A stretch of DNA of 64,000 bases, taken from contig OZ231126.1 of assembly GCA_965153355.1 (NCBI GenBank), positions 110,422,001-110,486,000 on the forward strand, in the 5' to 3' direction. The stretch is from Flaccisagitta enflata. Lineage: Eukaryota > Chaetognatha > Sagittoidea > Aphragmophora. The translations under genes were made by a program, and so were the position numbers. The notes beneath the pieces were generated by a model. It saw only the letters and a program-made list of their open reading frames with translations. It was not told the origin of the DNA and did no database searches. Below, piece after piece: positions 33,180-40,937 of this stretch (position 1 is the stretch's first letter; every line of letters starts with the position of its first letter).

Positions 33180-36100
33180 TCACTGCGGGGTAACTCGGAA
33201 GGACCGCCACGTCTCGAAAACTTTCTCTCGCCGGGCTTGGTGAAGCGGCGCGATGGACCAGTGTTGCATGGCGCAGTGGGGGTATCGCAAGGACACGGAG
33301 AAAGTTTCTTCGAAGTGGGAGGAACATGGCCGTCGAAGGGATCCGGGTCGTTTGAAGGGGTCGAAGGCGCTTGAGTCAGCGAGCCGGGCTTGAGTCAGCG
33401 AGCCGGGATCGGAGTTGCCGGGAGCCGGCTGCGAGTCGGCTGGAGGAGTCGGAGAGAGGGAGTCAGGAGTGGTGTCTGAATCGACGGTTGGCGTGCGGAG
33501 GCGTCTGAGTCTCCTGAGGTGCTCGTCCTCCGAGTCAGTTTCGACGGGAGTTGATTGAGCTCTGGCCTGAGCCGAGGTTCCTTCACCGGGATCGAAGGAG
33601 AGCGGATTCGGGTCGGTGACATTCGCCTCGCTGTGCTGGCGCGTGACGCGTGAAGTTGGCTCTGGCTGCCTTGTGCGGGGGCCAGGGCGGCGACCGGGAG
33701 GAGGAGGTGACGGAGGTCTCTGATCTTCCAGATCGTCAAAGTTTTGGTCCGGGTCTCTGTTCTCGGCGTAGGCAGGTTTTACCCTGGCGAGGGCGATTTC
33801 CTCAAGGCCGCGGCCCGGGAGGTGAACTTTGATGCCGGTTTGGGTTCGGGATTCGACGCGGAAAGGACCCTGGTAAGGCTGAGTTAATGGAGGATTAACA
33901 CCCCCTCGGCGAACCATGACGTGGGTCGCATTCTGAAGGTCCTCCGGAATGTGTACGTCGGGTATCCTATGGGCCGAAGTTTGCTTCGGCTGCAGACGCT
34001 CCACTTCTAGGCGAAGGTTGGATAGGACACCTTGCTGTTGTTGCCTAAGGTCGGCGTTGTTCTGGAAGCTTGGGAGTAGGTCACCGGGGACCGCGAGGCC
34101 TTCGCCGTAGACTAATTCCGCTGGGGACGCCCCGATGTCCGGTTTAAGTGTGGTCCGAATTGACAAGAGGGCCATGGGAAGTTTCCAGTACCAAGTATTG
34201 GGATCGTCGTCGCAAATGGCCATTAAGGATTCTTTGAGCCGGCGGTGGAGACGCTCAACAAGGCCGTTCGCCTCGGGATGGTAGGCGGTGGTAAGGTTGT
34301 GGCGGATGCCCCACGTTTCGAGCAGTTGCGTCCAGATCGCTGACGTGAACTGGCTTCCACGATCAGTCGTTATCGTCTCTGGGATGCCAAACGATGCAAT
34401 CCAGCCGTGCGAGAAGGCGTTGATGACGGATTCAGTCGAGATGTCTTTAAGTGGGAACGCGGCTGGCCACCTAGAAAACCGGTCAACCATGGTGAGGAGA
34501 TATCGATGACCGTCCGACTCTGGCATCATTGTGATGTCTGCGTGGACATGCGAGAAACGGCGGTTTGGAACAACAAACTCGTGGATCGGAGGTACTGTAT
34601 TGCGGCCGACTTTAGAACGTTGACAATGAACGCAGTTGCGCGCCCATCGGGAGACATCGGAACGGAGTGATGGCCAGACGAATTTGTCTCGCACCATTTG
34701 CCGGGTTCGTTCGATGCCGGGATGTCCTAAGTTGTGAATGGTCTCAAAAATGCGGCGCCGCCATGAGAAGGGCACGAACGGTCGTGCGGGGCCGTTGGAG
34801 ATATCGACAAAGAGGTCGAAGTTGCCGATCGGGATTTTTCGTAGGGTGAGTCCCGAGTTCGGATCGTTGGAAAGACGGCGGAAGTCGGCGTCGAGAGGTT
34901 GATCGCGAGCCATGTCGGCGAAATTGATGCCGAGGGAAGACACTGAGTTGATTGTTGTGGTGAGGTCTTCGATTTTTCCGTCGTTGACTGGTTTGCTGTT
35001 TGAGTGAGTTGGAGTTTTGTCGGTTTTCGCCGTTGCTGCTTGAATGCCGACGCGGATACATTCGCCGATGCAGTTGATGTTGCCAGATTTTATGCAGTTG
35101 ATGGCCGTTATGAATACATGTTCCTCGTCCTCGCCGTTTGGTCGAGAGAGGGCATCGGCGACTACGTTTGCCTTTCCACGCAGGTAACGGATGTCCGTTG
35201 TGAACTCCGCTATGTTGGACAGCTGGTAGGTCTGGCGTGCGGTGTGCGGCTCCGATTTTTTGGACAGAGCGGGGATTAGCGATTGGTGATCCGTGTATAG
35301 AGTAAAGCTTCGCCCTTCGAGGAGGTAACGAAAGTGACGGATCGCGCGGTGAGCGGCGAGGAGCTCGCGGTCGAAGGGAGGCCACTCGCGTTGAGTTCCC
35401 TTTAAACGTGCGCTGAAAAATGCCAGAGGCTCCCAGCCGGCAGGTCCTCGTTGCTCTAAGACTCCACCCATAGCGATTTTTGACGCGTCGGTTGTGAGCG
35501 CAAGTGATGCGTTGGGACGAGGATGATGGAGAAGCGCGGCTTTGGCCAGAGCTTCCTTTATCGCTTGGAATGAAGCCTCGCAGTCGGGGGTCCAAGTGAG
35601 TTTCTTGGGTTTTCCCTCGAGAGCGTGGTAGAGGTTGTCGAGGTGTTCCGTTGCGCTGCGGATGTTTCGCCTGTAATAGCCCACCATGCCTAGGAATCGT
35701 TGGAGCTCTTTGACAGTGGTGGGAGCTTTGGTGGCGCGGATCGCCTCGACTTTGTCCGGAAGAGGGATGATGCCGTTTTGATCCACGTGGAACCCGAGGA
35801 AGTCGAGTTCGCTGACGCCGAGGACGCATTTTGCGCGGTTGACCACTAAGCCATTCTCGGCGAGGAGGTCGAAGACTTGTTTGAGGTGACTCATGTGCTC
35901 CTCTGGTGAGTTAGAGAAGACTAAAATGTCGTCCAAGTAGACGAAACAGAAAGGAATATTACCGAGGATCGCATCCATCATCCGTTGGAAGTCTTGACCC
36001 GCGTTTTTTAGCCCGAATGGGCATCGCGGGAAGATGAAAAGGCCGAAGGGAGTTATAACGGCTGTTTTTCCTATGTCGGCTTCGGCCACTGGTATCTGGT

Positions 36101-36989
36101 GGTATCCTTTCAAAAGGTCGACTTTTGAAAAGATCGTTTTACCGTGTAAGTTGGTGGTAAAGTCCGTTAGGGACTTCACTGGATACTTGTCATCAACTGT
36201 CGCGTTGTTGAGCCGGCGATAATCGCCGCACACTCTCCAGCCTCCGCAAGGGAAATTTTCGGCGCAGGAGCAGGGGGAGTTGCATGGCTTCTGGGCGACC
36301 ATGAGGGGGGACGCCCACTCGCTTTTGCCGCGGTAGCATACTCCTAAATCGACCAGCTTTTGGAACTCCTTTTTGGCTATTTCTAGCTTCTCAGGATTGA
36401 GTTTGCGCGCTTTGGACTGGATCGGGTGACAGTTGGTCGGAATATGATGTTGGACGCCATGAGACACGCTTTTAGGCGTGAAGGATGGTGTTGAGAGTGT
36501 TGGGTACCCGTCGAGTAATTGATAAAAAGGGTTTCCTTTTTGGTCGACGAGGTTGATGTCGGTTACGCGGTTAGGATGCGATTTGCAGTGATCACCTACG
36601 GGTATCTCGGACCAGTCGTTCAGATCGATGAGGCATCGGTCGCGGTGGTTTGGGGCGAGGTAAAAACGGTTTAAAAAGTCTGCGCCCAATATCGGTTGGC
36701 GGACGTCGGCGATTATAAAAGTGAAATCGAATTCACGGTCATTGATACAGACTTGACGATCTGTAAGGCCATAGCAAGGGATATCGGACCCATTGGCGGC
36801 TTGGAGTTTCCAGGCATTGGGGCCCGATTGACGCTGCTGAGGGGTAGGGGGGACGATTGACCAAAGGGCGCCGCCGTCGATCAGCCATCGGGTGTTGTCG
36901 TTGGAGTCTGTGGCGTAGAGAAGGTGATTGCCGCCATTTATATTGCGGGGGAGTGCGGCGTTTACCTCTGCCCCGCCTTGGCGTTTCCC
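33180..36989 (-). CDS. pol: Gypsy Pol polyprotein (protease-RT-RNase H-integrase)
   Basis: Open from the frameshift site at 36,983-36,989 to TGA at 33,180-33,182, ~1,270 codons; it has no start of its own and is made as a Gag-Pol fusion. Order: aspartic protease (IDGGALWSIVPP near 36,882, ANGSDIPCYG, then QPILGADFL); reverse transcriptase with FVYLDDILVFS (35,928-35,939 encode YLDD); RNase H starting TDASKIAMGGVL (~35,490); integrase HHCC zinc finger (HNLGHPGIERTR...CVHC, ~34,620-34,740); DDE core with HADI (~34,540), TTDRGSQF (~34,365) and GLVERLHRRLK (~34,250); GPF module (QGPFRVES, ~33,865); and a Pro/Arg/Ser-rich tail of ~200 residues. One oddity: the protease active-site triad reads DGG where D-T/S-G is usual, which would be expected to impair processing. 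Confidence 0.95.
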   Translation of the reverse strand, partial: GKRQGGAEVNAALPRNINGGNHLLYATDSNDNTRWLIDGGALWSIVPPTPQQRQSGPNAWKLQAANGSDIPCYGLTDRQVCINDREFDFTFIIADVRQPILGADFLNRFYLAPNHRDRCLIDLNDWSEIPVGDHCKSHPNRVTDINLVDQKGNPFYQLLDGYPTLSTPSFTPKSVSHGVQHHIPTNCHPIQSKARKLNPEKLEIAKKEFQKLVDLGVCYRGKSEWASPLMVAQKPCNSPCSCAENFPCGGWRVCGDYRRLNNATVDDKYPVKSLTDFTTNLHGKTIFSKVDLLKGYHQIPVAEADIGKTAVITPFGLFIFPRCPFGLKNAGQDFQRMMDAILGNIPFCFVYLDDILVFSNSPEEHMSHLKQVFDLLAENGLVVNRAKCVLGVSELDFLGFHVDQNGIIPLPDKVEAIRATKAPTTVKELQRFLGMVGYYRRNIRSATEHLDNLYHALEGKPKKLTWTPDCEASFQAIKEALAKAALLHHPRPNASLALTTDASKIAMGGVLEQRGPAGWEPLAFFSARLKGTQREWPPFDRELLAAHRAIRHFRYLLEGRSFTLYTDHQSLIPALSKKSEPHTARQTYQLSNIAEFTTDIRYLRGKANVVADALSRPNGEDEEHVFITAINCIKSGNINCIGECIRVGIQAATAKTDKTPTHSNSKPVNDGKIEDLTTTINSVSSLGINFADMARDQPLDADFRRLSNDPNSGLTLRKIPIGNFDLFVDISNGPARPFVPFSWRRRIFETIHNLGHPGIERTRQMVRDKFVWPSLRSDVSRWARNCVHCQRSKVGRNTVPPIHEFVVPNRRFSHVHADITMMPESDGHRYLLTMVDRFSRWPAAFPLKDISTESVINAFSHGWIASFGIPETITTDRGSQFTSAIWTQLLETWGIRHNLTTAYHPEANGLVERLHRRLKESLMAICDDDPNTWYWKLPMALLSIRTTLKPDIGASPAELVYGEGLAVPGDLLPSFQNNADLRQQQQGVLSNLRLEVERLQPKQTSAHRIPDVHIPEDLQNATHVMVRRGGVNPPLTQPYQGPFRVESRTQTGIKVHLPGRGLEEIALARVKPAYAENRDPDQNFDDLEDQRPPSPPPPGRRPGPRTRQPEPTSRVTRQHSEANVTDPNPLSFDPGEGTSAQARAQSTPVETDSEDEHLRRLRRLRTPTVDSDTTPDSLSPTPPADSQPAPGNSDPGSLTQARLADSSAFDPFKRPGSLRRPCSSHFEETFSVSLRYPHCAMQHWSIAPLHQARREKVFETWRSFRVTPQ

Positions 36990-37897
36990 GCGAATCGCTT
37001 TTCGTCGAATCGTTTACATCCGACGTCGCATTTTTTGGCCTTGTCGCCGTAGAAGTTGTGATAGTAGCAAAGGGCGGGATCGTCGGCGGTTTTTGGTTTT
37101 GCTTGCGGAGTTGGGGTTGAATAGTTGTTGGCCGCTTGCGGTTTTGGAGGGCGGTTTCTCCCGCCACGTTGATTTCCTCCAAAGCGTTGTCTTTGGAAAC
37201 GGCGGTTGATGGCGTTGATGTCGTCACCGTCGTCTGAAAACGGTGCGGTGAAATCGTCAGACGGCGTTTGGACGGCGTTGACTGATGCTGATTTGTTGGT
37301 CTGACGGGGTTTGCCGTCTTGGTCAAAGAAGGAGTCGGCGACTTTTGCGGCTTCCTCGAGGGAGAGGGTGTCGATGCGCTCTTGGAGCATTCTTTGAACA
37401 TCGGTCGGGAGCTCGCGGATGAGCATTTCCTTCTTTACATCTTCCAAATCGAGGTCTTTCGTTTTGTCATTGAGGAGAGCGACGTATTGTGACGGCTTTT
37501 TGCTGTCCCTCTTGAATCCGTCGAGGATGACTGCGGCTCGTTGTTGCTTGGTGGTGCCGTACTCGGAGCGAAGGTAGGCGAGAAATTCTGTCCACTTAGC
37601 GTCAGTGGGGTCGCCCCAGAGGAATTCGTTTATGCGAGGGTTGAAGTCAACCGGGAATTTCGTCTCCAAGAAGGCGAATTTTTCGCGTGGCGTGGTGCAG
37701 AGTGCGCGTATGAACGCATTCTCGGTGCGTCTGATCCAATGATCGACGTTTTTCTTGTCAAACGCTGGGATCTCCGGCTTGCGTTTGATCGCATCTGGGA
37801 CGGTCGCCGCGGCGGCCGCAGTTTCATTGCGCATCTCGGCGCGCATTTCCCTGCGAAGTTCGTCGCGAATGGCTTCGAGTTGCTCCGGGGTAGCCAT
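36962..37897 (-). CDS. gag: Gypsy Gag protein
   Basis: 311 codons from ATG (37,897-37,895) to TAA (36,964-36,962). The N-terminal part is helical and charged (MATPEQLEAIRDELRREMRA). A capsid-like region follows (AFDKKNVDHWIRRTENAF, KFAFLETKFP, QYVALLNDKTKDLDLEDVKK), then an Arg/Gly/Asn-rich basic stretch and a CHCC motif, CYYHNFYGDKAKKCDVGC (~37,010-37,070). CHCC instead of the CCHC zinc knuckle is a hallmark of the CsRn1 clade. It overlaps the start of the Pol frame by about 27 bases. Confidence 0.9.
   Translation of the reverse strand: MATPEQLEAIRDELRREMRAEMRNETAAAAATVPDAIKRKPEIPAFDKKNVDHWIRRTENAFIRALCTTPREKFAFLETKFPVDFNPRINEFLWGDPTDAKWTEFLAYLRSEYGTTKQQRAAVILDGFKRDSKKPSQYVALLNDKTKDLDLEDVKKEMLIRELPTDVQRMLQERIDTLSLEEAAKVADSFFDQDGKPRQTNKSASVNAVQTPSDDFTAPFSDDGDDINAINRRFQRQRFGGNQRGGRNRPPKPQAANNYSTPTPQAKPKTADDPALCYYHNFYGDKAKKCDVGCKRFDEKRFAGNAKAGQR
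36983..36989 (-). promoter_or_regulatory. -1 ribosomal frameshift heptamer GGGAAAC
   Basis: On the minus strand the gag frame reads GCG GGA AAC GCC, so the heptamer is G GGA AAC in the X XXY YYZ register, about seven codons before the gag TAA. A -1 slip leads straight into the open Pol frame. The same heptamer is a known shift site in betaretroviruses. Confidence 0.8.
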
Positions 37898-38024
37898 GAT
37901 GTGGTTTTGATTCGCTTCGTCCTCAGCGTCTTCGAAGTTGTCGGCGGTTACGTCGAGCGGTTGCTGAGCTTGCTGAGGAAAGTTAAAGGCGCCGGGTCCC
38001 GTTGGGCTCGGCGTTCGAGATGGA

Positions 38025-38056
38025 GATGATGGTGATGATGATGATGATGATGATAA
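38025..38056 (+). repeat. (GAT)n / GATGATGGT tract at the Gypsy boundary
   Basis: ATGGAGATGATGGTGATGATGATGATGATGATGATAATC. It marks the change from retrotransposon-like to host-like sequence and encodes an Asp run in the frame of the acidic ORF. Confidence 0.7.
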
Positions 38057-38108
38057 TCATGACGCTAGACCGAGTAGCAGCGAAAGTCACGAAGCTACTC
38101 ATGGTGTC

Positions 38109-39090
38109 ATGATCGTCGACGAGGAAACACCAGAACAGGGAGAAGGAGAAGAAGAAGAAGAAGAAGGAGAAGCGGGAAATGTGACGGGAAATGGAGAGGA
38201 AGATGGGGAGGGAGATGGGGAGGGAGACGAATTAGAAGAGAATGAGGAAGAAAGAAGACAGGGAAAAGAAGAAGAAGAAGAAGAAGAAGAAGGAGAGAAC
38301 GAGGATGAGGAGGGAGATAGAGAGGACGAGGACGAGGACGAAGAAGAAGAAGGAGAGGATGATGACGAGAACGAGGAAGAAGGAGAGGACGAGGACGAGG
38401 ACGAGGACGAGGAAGAAGAAGGAGAGGATGATGACGAGGACGAGGAAGAAGGAGAGGACGAGGACGAGGACGAGGAAGAAGAAGAGGAAGAGGGAGGAAA
38501 GGACGATGACGAGGGAGAGGACGAGGACGAAGACGAGGGACGAGGAAGACGAGGAAGAGGAAGAAGAAGAAGAAGGAGAGTGACAAAGAGGGAGAAGAAG
38601 AAGAAGAAGGAGAGGACGAGGATTTAGGACGAGGACGAGAACGAGGAAGAAGGAGAGGACACATCTACAAGAGGAAGAAGAAGGAGAGGACGAGGACGAG
38701 GAAGAGGAAGAGGGAGAAGAAGAAGAAGAAAAAGAAGGAGAGGACGAGGACGAGGAAGAAAAGGAAGGATCGAGACGAAAGGTGACGACTCCAAACGCAC
38801 CACAGAAAAGACCCGAGATAGAACCAACCTTTCCAACAAGAAGAAAGTTGCAGTTTGACAGCGACACTGACGAAGGCAAAGCCCCGCGGAAAATTGTCAA
38901 AAACGAGACGTCCGTGAATTCATCGCGTTCAATTGCGCGAACAAACTCTGCCATCACTTATCTGGACGACGAGTGCGTTTCCGATCATTCAGACGATCAT
39001 GAACCTATTGTTCGTAGGAGAGAAAAAGGCAAAGGAGTAGGCAAAAACAGCACTAGAAAAAGAGTTAGCTTCATTGAGGACTCTGATTGA
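38109..39090 (+). CDS. highly acidic Glu/Asp-rich protein with C-terminal RVxF motif; frame broken
   Basis: Two overlapping plus-strand frames. The first (38,109-38,627, and open upstream to before 37,990) begins MIVDEETPEQGEG and is mostly Glu/Asp/Gly, then turns Arg/Lys-rich. The second is open 38,584-39,090: an E/D-rich stretch and then a non-repetitive end including TPNAPQKRPEIEPTFPTRRK, LQFDSDTDEGKAPRK, acidic DDECVSDHSDDHEP, and the basic-to-terminal KRVSFIEDSD. The ordinary-looking C-terminus suggests one real protein whose reading frame was shifted by indels in the GAGGAAGAA microsatellite, or whose parts are joined by splicing. KRVSF fits the protein phosphatase 1 docking consensus; acidic nuclear or chromatin proteins often look like this, which is inference only. 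The start is uncertain because the Gypsy element lies immediately upstream in antisense. Confidence 0.45.
38140..38770 (+). repeat. GAGGAAGAA/GAGGACGAG coding-type microsatellite
   Basis: Imperfect purine-rich trinucleotide repeat (GAA, GAG, GAC) lasting ~630 bp, the source of Ser/Leu/Pro-rich antisense frames and of the frame change described for the acidic protein. Confidence 0.85.
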
Positions 39091-39519
39091 TTACTAACTC
39101 TAAGATCATAACGCTTCAAAAACTTATGAAATGTTTTGCTTTCTCTTTTTGTCTCTCTCCCCCTCTCTCTCTCTCTCTCTCTCTCTCCCGTATCCCGTCT
39201 CTGATCTGCGCGTGACTAGATTGATTGTCTGATTTGGCTTTTTTTTCTTTTTTTTTTTTACCCTGATGGTACAATAGTATTTTACCGCCGATAGCTATTC
39301 GCAATTGCGCTGCTTTTATCTCTTTTTTTTATAAATCACAAAAGTCATTTTTTTTTCTTCTTATTTCCCTCCCCCACCCCACATCCCCCTTCCTGCCTTT
39401 TCCCCCCCCCCATTTATTGCCTTATCCTTCCAAATTCTACATTTTTTTTTTTTTTGTTCCATCCTTCCCACCCCCTTCCTATTACAATAAAAAACTCGAC
39501 GTTTCCTTTTTTTTCTTTT
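39091..39519. other. pyrimidine-rich non-coding DNA
   Basis: Contains (CT)n at 39,160-39,187 and several poly-T runs. AATAAA at 39,485-39,490 could end the acidic-protein transcript. No gene seen. Confidence 0.45.
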
Positions 39520-40158
39520 TGGGCAGCGGTTCTTAAGGGGATCAAGTCCTGTAGAACAATAGACTGCCCGTCCGTCCGTTCGTTCAGTCCGTCCCCTCTC
39601 AGGCCCTCTTGCTCAAATCTGGCTCCTCTCAGGCTCAACGGCCTTCCAGGCCTCAAATCCTGCCTCTCAGCCTCAAATCTGGCCTCTCAGGCCTCTCAAA
39701 TTCAACCTCTAGCCAAATTTGGCCTCTCAAGTCTCAAATTAGGCCTCTCAGACCTCAAATCCAAATTCTCAGGCTTCAAACCTGGCCTCTCAGGCCTCAA
39801 ATTAGCCTCTTGTGGCCTCAAATCAGCAATCTAATGCTCAGTTTATTGCTTCCTGGGCTTCAAATTAGTCCTCAATTTCAGCCTTGATCCAGCCTCAGCC
39901 TCAAGTCAGCCCGCCCGCTTCCCACTGGCATTCTTAGGCCTTATATCAACCTTCTTAGACCTCAGTTTAGGCTCTTGAAGACCTCGCTCAGCCTCTCTAT
40001 AGCATCTCATCTCTTTCTCAGGCAGGACGCAACGTGCAGTCCCCCAGGTTTACAGGACTCGCCCTTCGCCGCTGCCCTGCTTCCCTCCCTCCAATTCACA
40101 CCACCAAAGCAGGGCAACGGGCATCGAAGTGACTCACATACGTCTTGGGCCACCTGTT
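39520..40158 (+). mobile_element. family C element (TIR plus minisatellite)
   Basis: Left end GGGCAGCGGTTCTTAAGGGG then AAGTCCTGTAGA. Right inner end TTACAGGACTCGCCCTTCGC then CGCTGCCCTGC, the inverse of the left. Between them are CCGTCCGTCCG tetranucleotides and ~17 imperfect ~16-20 bp units of GGCCTCTCAGGCCTCAAAT. Beyond the inner inverted end, AAAGCAGGGCAACGGGC and TTGGGCCACCTGTT match the outer end of the copy at 54,641-55,080. Confidence 0.7.
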
Positions 40159-40162
40159 TTTC

Positions 40163-40202
<40 letters not shown>

Positions 40203-40461
40203 TTCTTACGCCAAACCTGGGCCCGGGTTTTTTTTTTTCATTCTGTAAATATTGATATCTTATTTTTTTTTTTCTGACAAGCTTTGATTACATTAAAGGC
40301 TTTTGCTTCGCTATTTTTTTTTTTTTTAGAACTAGGAGAAAATTTTTTTTTCTACCTAGATCGACACTAGAAAAAAAAACTCAAACTAAAAGTGAGAAAA
40401 AAAAATTTTCTTCTCTCCTTGAAATTGTGAATAAACACTGCAGAGACTAAAGCCAATTAGT
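40159..40461. other. (TTTC)n and poly-T/poly-A rich spacer
   Basis: Perfect CTTT tetramers at about 40,163-40,203, then homopolymer runs up to the ATG at 40,462. An A/T-rich 5' leader of the following gene is possible. Confidence 0.6.
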
Positions 40462-40862
40462 ATGGCGTCCAATCTCTATGGAAACGATTCAGATGATGGG
40501 GAAAGCGAATCTAGTTTTCGGATTGACAGTGATGAGGATGATGATAATTTATACAATGACGAATTTCAACCAATCACTGAAGATATGTTGACATTAGAGG
40601 TCACAAGGGGACTTGATGATATCTACACAGGTGAAAAAAAAAAATGCCTACAATTCTTGTATGAAGCGCAGATTGACTTTACCAACGGACTAATAAGTCG
40701 CTTTTTTTTTGTTTTGTTTTAAAGGCCGATCGTCGAAAACCAGGTGGACGCGTCATATCAATCAATCGGATTTGAGATTTATTGCAGATTCCGAGTTCAG
40801 TTTATATGTTAACACAGCTGGACTCCCCTACCTGAGAGAACTCTTATATGACTCCGAGCACT
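40462..40862 (+). CDS. two 5' exons of an unidentified gene
   Basis: Exon 1 is 40,462-40,630 (ATG, 56 codons plus one base), starting MASNLYGNDSDDGESESSFR and very acidic. The intron 40,631-40,724 has donor CAG/GTGAAA, a branch-like GGACTAATAAG, a long T-run and acceptor TTTTAAAG. Exon 2 is 40,725-40,862, joined in frame, and encodes GRSSKTRWTRHINQSDLRFI, ADSEFSLYVNTAGLPYLREL and LYDSEH up to a strong donor CACT/GTAAGC at 40,863. The two exons give 102 codons plus one base; the next exon is not found before the fold-back element at 40,938. The in-frame splice and sharp composition change argue for a real gene. Family not recognised; whether it belongs with the receptor exons at 46 kb is unknown. 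Confidence 0.55.
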
Positions 40863-40937
40863 GTAAGCATTTTGAAATAATCAAACAGTCAAACCAATCA
40901 TTCAATCGATGTTTTAATCAACAAGGCCAACAAGCTA

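Larger units (their letters stand above)
32296..38020 (-). mobile_element. Ty3/Gypsy LTR retrotransposon (CsRn1-like), 5' LTR missing
   Basis: Read on the minus strand the order is gag, -1 shift, protease, RT, RNase H, integrase, tail, polypurine tract, 3' LTR. The CHCC-type Gag motif and the polyprotein layout fit the CsRn1 branch of Metaviridae-type retrotransposons (family knowledge). The element stops a little upstream of the gag ATG: no second LTR or primer-binding site is seen before a (GAT)n tract at ~38,025 and the acidic coding region. Both long frames are uninterrupted, so the copy is recent apart from the lost 5' end. Confidence 0.9.

Noticed and set aside
33061-35829. Arg/Pro/His-rich frames overlapping Gypsy pol
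   Set aside because: Frame shadows of the pol ORF on the same strand and its complement.
36739-37401. 220-codon minus frame overlapping gag and protease
   Set aside because: Shadow frame; the real coding is gag and the -1 shifted pol frame that carries the protease motif.
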